A stretch of DNA of 10,878 nt from JAFLCA01 sp041907145. Its GTDB lineage: Bacteria > Bdellovibrionota_C > UBA2361 > JAFLCA01. Shown piece by piece: positions 5,305-10,878 of this stretch (position 1 is the stretch's first letter; every line of letters starts with the position of its first letter). The translations under genes and the position numbers were made by a program. A model generated the notes under the pieces. That model was not told the DNA's origin. It saw only the letters and a list, made by a program, of their open reading frames with translations, and searched no databases. The DNA lies in NCBI GenBank assembly GCA_041907145.1, contig JAYRHW010000111.1:1-10878 (forward strand), given 5' to 3'.

Positions 5305-6948
5305 ATGTCGTTAGACCCCAGTCAGGGTGTGGGCTCCGGAGTTGATGCACCGAGCGCTGATATTTTGCGCCGCGTCGAGCACCCTTCAGCAGCGCGGGAA
5401 CCTCTCACCCCGGAACAACTTTTCTCACTCATTCTCCAAAAGAGCCCCTCAGGCTGGACTACCCCGCATTCGTCCCAGATCTTGCGCCGTCAATCTCTCG
5501 ATGCCGATCTCCTTATGGCTAAGGAAGCGGCGTTGGAGCTCTTTTTAGGCCTCAAGGAGCTCTCCTGTTTGAAGCACCCCGTTGTTTGTGTATACGGCGG
5601 TGCTCGTATGAATGAGGAACGGGCCGAGCATGCCGAGGATGTTAGACTTACCCGCGCGGTTGGCGGAGAAATAATTCGGCGCGGCTTCTCCCAGATTAAC
5701 GGGGGCGGCCCGGGCGCCATGCATTATGCCAGTGAAGGCGGACATGCTGCTCGCATCAAACTTGGGGCAGGGGAAGATGTTCCCAGCGTCGTTGGCGTTA
5801 GAATTCATCTACCGTTTGAGAAGGTAACATCGCCATTTTTGGACAAGGTCATCGAGTGTAAGTACTTCTTCACTCGCAAGGCTTTGATGGCAAAGTATTC
5901 GGCGGGAGTCGTTATGGCTCCCGGCGGCATGGGCTCGTATGATGAGTTTTTTGAGGCCCTGGCGATTGGCATGGCCGGCAAAGAGCCCTATCCGATAGCG
6001 CTGCTAGGGGACTACTGGAAGCCGCTCTATGATTGGCTCAAATATCATCCGGAGGGTCCCGGCCAGCGCGGCTATATCTCAAAGTCAGTTCTGAATCAGA
6101 TTCAGCTCGTCGGCAACGAGACGGAAGCCGTTGATTGGATTCAGTCACAATCGAAGGAGCGAGTCGCTCGTTTTTACAGTCATAAGGCCAATGGAAACCA
6201 CGGACCTTTGGCGGACGAGATTGTGGGTGACGTAAAGTTGCTGGCTGATCCGCAGTGGAATCTTTCCGATATCACCATGGTTTGGGATGCTTTGCAGGAC
6301 ATGCAGGGAATGTTCCATTTCCTGAACGGCAATCGCATGCCGCTTGTGAGCGTGATCGGCGGGCTCGAGGTGCAAAGCGGCGATCCCCATCAGTTGATGG
6401 CGCATAACCTAGGAATTGCACTTGCCCAGCGCGAACTCTCGACCTTAGTGCCGAGAGCTGATGGCTTAATGCTGTCGGCAGCATACGCGGCCAGAGAACA
6501 GGGCGGTTACGCGTTCGCTCTCGATCGATCGCGACCAGGTCGTCCGGCTCCGTCGCCGGGCTACGCAGACGACACACATGTTTGTTTTACGGACTTCACG
6601 CAGGAGCTTGGACTAGTCAAAGGTTCGGTTGGCATGGTGGTGCTGCCGGGCGGCGTGGGCACCATGCGCATGTTCTCCGAGACGCAAAACCTCATCATGT
6701 GTCGCAAGCTTGGTGTGGATGATGGCCGCTATCCCCTGGTGTTGATGGGCAGAGGATTTTTCCATCCGCTGCGCGAGGTTCTCTATGAGGCGGCTGATAC
6801 ACGAGGCTATTTGACCCGCAAGGAGATCGACAGCATGTTGATCACCGACGATCCTGCAGAAGCGGTGCGCCGAATCTGCTCATCAACTCGCTCGCAGCAG
6901 GAAATTTTCAGCCGCTCCGGCAGAGTTCCGCTGCCGGTTATGAGCTGA
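5305..6948 (+). CDS. Two-module LOG-family protein (nucleotide 5'-monophosphate phosphoribohydrolase-like)
   Basis: LOG-family enzymes hydrolyse the N-glycosidic bond of nucleoside monophosphates (cytokinin-activating LOG, bacterial PpnN/YgdH). In this 547-residue protein the first Rossmann module (about 94-280) has the phosphate loop GGGPGAMHYASEGG (133-146), the catalytic-type FTRKALM (Arg191-Lys192) and PGGMGSYDE (206-214, Glu214, with Ser in place of the usual Thr). A second module (about 346-525) keeps the fold signature VVLPGGVGT (445-453). It has MRM in place of xxE and no RKxxM segment, so it appears catalytically dead. Most LOG proteins have one module. The N-terminal 90 residues are unassigned. 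The ATG is well supported by GGGAGGGAAG upstream. It is the only plus-strand gene before nrdA and has its own intergenic regions on both sides, so it is probably monocistronic. Confidence 0.88.
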   Translation: MSLDPSQGVGSGVDAPSADILRRVEHPSAAREPLTPEQLFSLILQKSPSGWTTPHSSQILRRQSLDADLLMAKEAALELFLGLKELSCLKHPVVCVYGGARMNEERAEHAEDVRLTRAVGGEIIRRGFSQINGGGPGAMHYASEGGHAARIKLGAGEDVPSVVGVRIHLPFEKVTSPFLDKVIECKYFFTRKALMAKYSAGVVMAPGGMGSYDEFFEALAIGMAGKEPYPIALLGDYWKPLYDWLKYHPEGPGQRGYISKSVLNQIQLVGNETEAVDWIQSQSKERVARFYSHKANGNHGPLADEIVGDVKLLADPQWNLSDITMVWDALQDMQGMFHFLNGNRMPLVSVIGGLEVQSGDPHQLMAHNLGIALAQRELSTLVPRADGLMLSAAYAAREQGGYAFALDRSRPGRPAPSPGYADDTHVCFTDFTQELGLVKGSVGMVVLPGGVGTMRMFSETQNLIMCRKLGVDDGRYPLVLMGRGFFHPLREVLYEAADTRGYLTRKEIDSMLITDDPAEAVRRICSSTRSQQEIFSRSGRVPLPVMS

Positions 6949-7141
6949 TTCCACTCAGAGCGCAGCCTATTTATCCGCGACATAGCTTGTGGTTAGCGCC
7001 TCTTTCCACAGATCTGAGAACAGTTAGTCCACAGTGTAGAAAAACTGAAACTACAAACTCAATATTACCGGGCCGTTAGTAGCAGAGCGTGAACCAGCTC
7101 CTCAAAAGCCTGGGGAAAACAGGGGCAGAAGAGGGCTCTTT

Positions 7142-7166
7142 ATAAAATGATTTGAAAACATTTTAT
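7142..7166. repeat. A/T-rich inverted repeat upstream of nrdA
   Basis: ATAAAATG (7142-7149) and CATTTTAT (7159-7166) are perfect 8-bp inverted arms around a nine-base centre, 17 bp between arm centres. The site lies about 70 bases upstream of the candidate nrdA -35. It could be an activator or repressor site or simply A/T-rich upstream DNA. I do not recognise the motif. Confidence 0.4.
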
Positions 7167-7230
7167 GCTGCGATTGTTGGCACTTAGTCAGTTGCTCGAA
7201 ACAGTAGGACTTAAAAGCTAAAGAATGGCC

Positions 7231-7259
7231 TAGACAGTCATGTAGGATGACCATATATG
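7231..7259 (+). promoter_or_regulatory. Candidate nrdA promoter
   Basis: TAGACA (7231-7236, five of six to TTGACA), a 17-bp spacer and TATATG (7254-7259, four of six to TATAAT) predict a start near 7266. The -10 is covered by the first NrdR-like box, an arrangement common at NrdR-repressed promoters, which strengthens both calls. The resulting leader would be about 190 bases. Confidence 0.6.
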
Positions 7260-7297
7260 TTGTAGTTAGAGACGCTGCTCAACACAACATGTTGTGG
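7250..7297. promoter_or_regulatory. Tandem NrdR boxes (ribonucleotide reductase repressor operator)
   Basis: Two 16-bp palindromic sites occur: ACCATATATGTTGTAG (7250-7265) and ACACAACATGTTGTGG (7282-7297). Against the known NrdR consensus (ACACWATATATWGTGT-like) the second matches at 13 of 16 positions and the first at about 10. They are separated by 16 bases, 32 bp centre to centre, which is the three-helical-turn spacing typical of NrdR box pairs. The first overlaps the candidate -10 and the second lies just downstream of the predicted start. NrdR is a zinc-ribbon/ATP-cone repressor that senses ATP/dATP. Position directly upstream of a ribonucleotide reductase gene makes the assignment strong. 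The nrdR gene itself is not in the window. Confidence 0.85.
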
Positions 7298-7454
7298 TTC
7301 GTTAGTTCGAATCACCATTTCTATCATCAAAATAAGATAGTGTTTTGTTTGATTAGCCTCCCAAGGGGGCGGGTGTACTTCTGCGCGCAGTTTCTCGGAT
7401 GAGAAGTGGTCTTTGGTAGCTAGGTAGAGGTCTTTGTTTAGAAGGGGCGTTGGA

Positions 7455-10400
7455 ATGGAAACGGGGTCGACAGGATCGGAGTCAGTAATCGCGAACATCT
7501 CCCACAAGCAAAACGGCAACGGATCGCCTGTTCAGCAGGTAAAGGCGATAGACCTCAGCCTGAGCGACGGAAAGGCGAGCCCCAACAAGCTAGACACGTT
7601 TACCGTCGTGAAGCGCAACGGCATGCTCGTGCCGTTCCGCCGAGACAGAATTTTCACCGCCATCGAAGGCGCGTTTCGCGCAACTCAGAGCATCCCCAAC
7701 TCAGCCCCACTTCCACAGGAGACGTATAGCCAGGTGCAATCGGTTGTCAATGAAGTGGTAGCCGAGGTCGAGGCCCAGGCTCGCCAGGGAGCTTGTCTCA
7801 CCGTGGAGGGTATTCAGGATATCGTCGAAGTAAAGCTGCTCAAGGGCGGTTTTCATGATGTTGGCCGTAACTACATCGTCTATCGCGAAGAGCATAAGCA
7901 GATTCGTGAGGACTCGCCGCGCAACCTAAAGATTTTCCGCCGCGATGGAACAACTCAGGTACGCTTCAATCCGATGAAGATAGCTTCGGCTATTGAGCGC
8001 GCCTTTCGAGCGTCGTTGAAAATTGAGGGACCTACCCCACAGGACGTCATTGATGCCGTCAATCTGCTCTCAAATAAGGTCGCGCAGCGCGCCATGCAAC
8101 TGGCGAAGGCAGGGACCGAGCTGCATGTTGAGCTGATTCAGGATGAAGTCGAGCGCCAGATGATGGCCGAGGGCTTCTATCAAGTTGCCAAGGATTTTAT
8201 TATTTACCGCTCTCAGCGCGCAGCGCTGCGTGCGAAAGAGGAGGCGGAAGCCCCGGCCGCTGAAGCGCCGCGTGTAGAAGTTGTTGACACCGGAGCCCCT
8301 GGTAAAGAGTTCCAGGTTACTGCGCGCGATGGGAGTAAGTTCCGTCTGACAGAGGGAGATCTTCGCCGCCGCATTACCTACGCTTGTCGTGGATTTGATA
8401 AGCGCGTCTCCAGCGAAGATATTCTTCAGGAATCGCTCAGGAACTTTTACGAGAATATTCGCGTCGACGAGGTCGATTCTTCGAGCATCATGGCCGCTCG
8501 CGGCAAAGTAGAAAAGGAGCCAGCCTATTCGTATGTTGCAGCCCGCTTGCTGCTTGATGTGATTTACCGCGAAACCATCAACGTAGAGGCACTGAGTCCG
8601 AAACTTGACCAAGCGCACCGCGAATACTTCAAGCGCTACTTGCAGCGCGCTATCGAAGTCGAGCGCATAGATCCCGCGCTTCTCAACTTCGATCTTGATA
8701 AAATTGCCTCGGCCATGAAACTCGAGCGCGATTTGCAGTTCACCTTCTTGGGTCTGCAAACACTCTACGATCGTTACCTAATCCATCATGAGGATGTGCG
8801 CCTCGAGACGCCCCAGATTTTCTGGATGCGTGTCGCGATGGGACTCGCTCTAAACGAAGGTGCCCAGAAGACCGAGCGTGCCATTGAATTCTACGATGTG
8901 CTCTCGCGGTTCCTGTTCACGTCGAGCACACCAACGCTGTTTAACTCGGGAACGCTGCATCCGCAGATGAGCTCTTGCTACCTTTCGACGGTGCAGGATG
9001 ATTTGAAGAGCATTTTCAAGATTATCTCGGATGACGCGCAGCTCTCAAAGTGGGCCGGCGGGCTGGGTAATGACTGGACGAATATTCGTGCCACCGGAGC
9101 TCGTATCAAGGGTACGAACGGCAAGAGCCAAGGGGTTATCCCGTTCCTCAAGGTGGCTAACGACACTGCTGTGGCCGTTAACCAAGGCGGCAAGCGCAAG
9201 GGTGCGATGTGCGCATACCTCGAGACCTGGCATTTGGACATCGAGGATTTCCTGGAGCTTCGCAAGAACACCGGCGACGAGCGCCGCCGCACTCACGACA
9301 TGAATACGGCAAACTGGATCCCGGACCTATTCATGAAGCGTGTGGCACAGAACGGAACTTGGACATTGTTCAGCCCGAGCGATGTTCCAGATCTCCACGA
9401 TCTTTACGGACGGAACTTCGAGGAGCGCTACACCGCATACGAGAAGATGACCGAGACCGGCGAGATCCGCCTCTTCAAGAAAGTCGAGGCCGTTACGATC
9501 TGGAGAAAGATGCTGTCCTTGTTGTTCGAGACCGGACATCCGTGGATGACCTACAAGGATCCCTCCAACGTTCGCTCGCCTCAGGATCACTGCGGCGTTG
9601 TGCACAGCTCGAATCTCTGCACGGAGATTCTGCTTAACACTTCGGCCGAGGAGACTGCGGTGTGCAATCTGGGCTCCATCAACATGCTGTCCCATGTGAG
9701 CACCGCAGCCGGTTCTCGCGGCGGCTTGGATGAAAAGCTCTTGGCAGCTACGGTTCGCACGGCGGTTCGTATGCTCGATAACGTGATAGATATTAACTTC
9801 TATCCGACCCCCGAAGCGAAGAACGCCAACTTGCGTCATCGTCCGATTGGACTGGGGCTCATGGGCTTCCAGGATGCTCTCTACAAGCTGAACTATAGCT
9901 ACGCGAGCCCCGAGGCTGTGCGCTTCGCCGACGAGAGTATGGAACTTATCTCGTTCTACGCGATTTTGGCCTCTACGGAGCTTGCCAAGGAGCGAGGAAC
10001 CTATTCCACGTATAAGGGCTCGAAGTGGGATAGAGGACTGCTTCCGATCGATACGATTCGCATCCTGCAGCAGGAGCGCGGCGCGGAATACCTCGAGATG
10101 GACGCATCATCAACCTTGGATTGGAACATTGTACGCGAAGCAATCAAGAAACATGGCATGCGTAACAGCAACACCATGGCGATTGCTCCGACCGCTACGA
10201 TCTCCAATATTACGGGCGTCACGCAGTCGATTGAGCCTTCGTACAAGCACCTCTACGCCAAGTCGAACCTCTCCGGAGAGTTTACCGTGCAAAGTGTGTT
10301 TTTGGTCGAACAGCTCAAGAGGCTGGGTATCTGGGATGATGAAATGATTGATGACCTCAAGTACTTTGACGGATCGATCATGGAAATTGAACGCATCCCG

Positions 10401-10811
10401 GATGATGTGAAGCGCGTCTTCCTCACCGCTTTTGAAATTGAGCCCGAATGGCTGATTGAGTGTGGAAGCCGACGTCAAAAGTGGATCGACATGGGCCAGT
10501 CGCTAAACCTCTACATCGCAGAGCCTAGCGGCAAGAAGCTTCATGACATGTACATGCTGGCCTGGAGAAAGGGACTTAAGACCACTTACTATCTGCGCTC
10601 GCTCGGAGCCACGCAAATTGAAAAGTCCACCACGGATATCAATAAGCGCGGACTACAGCCACGCTGGATGAAGAACAAGTCGGCTTCGAGTAATATCAAG
10701 GTAGAGCGCAGCGAACAGGTTGTCGAAGCCGCTGCCCCAACAGCCTCCGCCTCTCCGGCCATGCCGAAGGCGATGTGCAGTTTGGATGGTGACTGTGAGA
10801 GCTGTCAGTAG
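7455..10811 (+). CDS. nrdA: Class I ribonucleotide reductase, alpha subunit, with three ATP-cone-like modules
   Basis: This enzyme reduces ribonucleoside diphosphates to deoxyribonucleotides, using a radical supplied by a beta subunit. The 1118-residue protein starts with ATP-cone 1 (about 47-148, VVKRNGMLVPF) and cone 2 (about 157-258, FRRDGTTQVRF). After an Ala/Pro/Glu linker comes a third, degenerate cone (about 286-345, VTARDGSKFRL) corresponding to the native E. coli cone, then the catalytic barrel. Key residues: Cys508 and Cys737 (redox pair), Asn720-Cys722-Glu724 (SNLCTEI, thiyl-radical site), Tyr1045-Tyr1046 (radical transfer), PTATISNITG near 912-921, and a C-terminal shuttle tail CSLDGDCESCQ. 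ATG 7455 is preferred over TTG 7434 because AAGGGG lies seven bases before it. E. coli NrdA has 761 residues, so the excess is the extra cones and linker. An NrdR operator precedes it; no beta subunit gene is in the window. Confidence 0.96.
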   Translation: METGSTGSESVIANISHKQNGNGSPVQQVKAIDLSLSDGKASPNKLDTFTVVKRNGMLVPFRRDRIFTAIEGAFRATQSIPNSAPLPQETYSQVQSVVNEVVAEVEAQARQGACLTVEGIQDIVEVKLLKGGFHDVGRNYIVYREEHKQIREDSPRNLKIFRRDGTTQVRFNPMKIASAIERAFRASLKIEGPTPQDVIDAVNLLSNKVAQRAMQLAKAGTELHVELIQDEVERQMMAEGFYQVAKDFIIYRSQRAALRAKEEAEAPAAEAPRVEVVDTGAPGKEFQVTARDGSKFRLTEGDLRRRITYACRGFDKRVSSEDILQESLRNFYENIRVDEVDSSSIMAARGKVEKEPAYSYVAARLLLDVIYRETINVEALSPKLDQAHREYFKRYLQRAIEVERIDPALLNFDLDKIASAMKLERDLQFTFLGLQTLYDRYLIHHEDVRLETPQIFWMRVAMGLALNEGAQKTERAIEFYDVLSRFLFTSSTPTLFNSGTLHPQMSSCYLSTVQDDLKSIFKIISDDAQLSKWAGGLGNDWTNIRATGARIKGTNGKSQGVIPFLKVANDTAVAVNQGGKRKGAMCAYLETWHLDIEDFLELRKNTGDERRRTHDMNTANWIPDLFMKRVAQNGTWTLFSPSDVPDLHDLYGRNFEERYTAYEKMTETGEIRLFKKVEAVTIWRKMLSLLFETGHPWMTYKDPSNVRSPQDHCGVVHSSNLCTEILLNTSAEETAVCNLGSINMLSHVSTAAGSRGGLDEKLLAATVRTAVRMLDNVIDINFYPTPEAKNANLRHRPIGLGLMGFQDALYKLNYSYASPEAVRFADESMELISFYAILASTELAKERGTYSTYKGSKWDRGLLPIDTIRILQQERGAEYLEMDASSTLDWNIVREAIKKHGMRNSNTMAIAPTATISNITGVTQSIEPSYKHLYAKSNLSGEFTVQSVFLVEQLKRLGIWDDEMIDDLKYFDGSIMEIERIPDDVKRVFLTAFEIEPEWLIECGSRRQKWIDMGQSLNLYIAEPSGKKLHDMYMLAWRKGLKTTYYLRSLGATQIEKSTTDINKRGLQPRWMKNKSASSNIKVERSEQVVEAAAPTASASPAMPKAMCSLDGDCESCQ

Positions 10812-10819
10812 TTTTTCCT

Positions 10820-10849
10820 ATCCGAACTTGGCGTAGCCAAGATTCGGAT
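10820..10849. repeat. Strong 13-bp hairpin with bulged A, just after nrdA
   Basis: ATCCGAACTTGGC (10820-10832) pairs fully with GCCAAG plus TTCGGAT (10836-10849) around a GTA loop, with a single bulged A at 10842. It begins nine bases after the nrdA stop. No T run follows on either strand, so it is not a standard intrinsic terminator. It may be an extragenic palindromic repeat, an RNA 3'-end stabiliser, or an element controlling whatever lies downstream. Confidence 0.7.
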
Positions 10850-10854
10850 GACGG

Positions 10855-10873
10855 ACAGGGGCGTTGCCCCTGT
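10855..10873. repeat. Second GC-rich hairpin, tandem with the first
   Basis: ACAGGGGC (10855-10862) pairs perfectly with GCCCCTGT (10866-10873) around a GTT loop. Two more G-C pairs (10853-10854 with 10875-10876) can form if A10874 is bulged. Only five bases separate it from the preceding hairpin, and both share a three-base GTN loop and a 3'-side bulged A. No T tract is visible before the window ends at ACCCC, so a downstream terminator tail cannot be excluded. Confidence 0.65.
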
Positions 10874-10878
10874 ACCCC

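Larger units (their letters stand above)
6949..7433. other. Intergenic regulatory region between the LOG-like gene and nrdA
   Basis: These 485 bases have stops in all frames and noticeably more A+T in the right half than the flanking genes. Contents: a possible weak LOG-gene terminator (interrupted stem AGAGCGC at about 6957 with GCGCCTCT at about 6998, followed by a short T run), an A/T-rich inverted repeat (7142-7166), a candidate promoter (7231-7259), and a paired NrdR-type operator (7250-7297). A leader of roughly 190 bases precedes the nrdA ATG. A minus-strand open frame crosses 7238-7519 but runs through the operator and into nrdA, so I do not treat it as a gene. Confidence 0.7.

Noticed and set aside
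7002..7033. DnaA-box-like sites (CTTTCCACA and TAGTCCACA) upstream of nrdA
   Set aside because: Each matches only seven of nine bases, and they lie about 230 bp from the promoter. DnaA control of nrd genes is known in E. coli, but these matches are too weak, and no dnaA/dnaN or AT-rich unwinding element suggests an origin.
7434..7454. TTG codon at 7434 as the nrdA start
   Set aside because: It has no Shine-Dalgarno site and would place the AAGGGG site inside the gene; ATG 7455 has that site at ideal spacing.
7238..7519. 93-residue minus-strand open frame upstream of nrdA
   Set aside because: It runs through the NrdR operator, the promoter and the nrdA start, and has no recognisable features.
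8070..8759. 229-residue minus-strand open frame inside nrdA
   Set aside because: The plus frame is unambiguous NrdA with conserved residues throughout; the antisense frame is a by-product of codon bias.
1..10878. CRISPR array, insertion sequence, tRNA or rRNA genes
   Set aside because: I looked for regularly spaced direct repeats, terminal inverted repeats with transposase motifs, and tRNA-like cloverleaf sequences by eye and found none.

Overview
This window is bacterial chromosome with moderate to slightly high GC and dense, uninterrupted genes. I see no plasmid, phage, transposon or CRISPR signature. The NrdR-type operator, Shine-Dalgarno sites, intrinsic terminator and FeoA/FeoB genes all point to Bacteria. 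The lineage cannot be fixed from this sequence. The multi-cone class I ribonucleotide reductase, the two-module LOG protein and a TrmY-type methyltransferase (a mainly archaeal family) suggest a less-studied phylum or an unusual proteobacterium-like lineage.

Layout. Positions 2-154 (+) hold the 3' end of an unidentified gene, followed by a strong intrinsic terminator (196-233). Reading leftward from 5120 to 232 is a run of minus-strand genes. First is a 330-residue protein with C-terminal tandem 13-residue Trp repeats (4128-5120), then a small four-helix membrane protein (3449-3961), then a compact ferrous-iron uptake cluster. That cluster is feoA (3086-3346), feoB (1011-3044), a 54-residue FeoB-associated Cys-rich membrane peptide (843-1007) and a TrmY/DUF358 SPOUT methyltransferase (232-840). 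The last three genes are separated by 3 and 2 bases, so they are almost certainly co-transcribed and translationally coupled.

On the plus strand, 5305-6948 encodes a 547-residue protein with two LOG-like Rossmann modules, the first with intact catalytic motifs and the second degenerate. After a 0.5-kb regulatory stretch comes a large class I ribonucleotide reductase alpha subunit (7455-10811) with three ATP-cone-like regulatory modules. Its promoter carries a paired NrdR-box operator with the exact 32-bp period expected for that repressor. Downstream of nrdA the window ends in two strong hairpins of similar architecture. The beta subunit gene is not present and may lie just beyond the window.

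Functionally, the left half is Fe(II) import plus an unexpected tRNA-modification-type enzyme. The right half is nucleotide metabolism: a nucleotide phosphoribohydrolase-like protein next to an allosterically regulated, NrdR-controlled dNTP-producing enzyme. The main items worth a second look are the feo-trmY linkage, the tandem LOG fusion, the Trp-repeat protein, the triple-cone NrdA with its NrdR operator, and the twin hairpins after nrdA.
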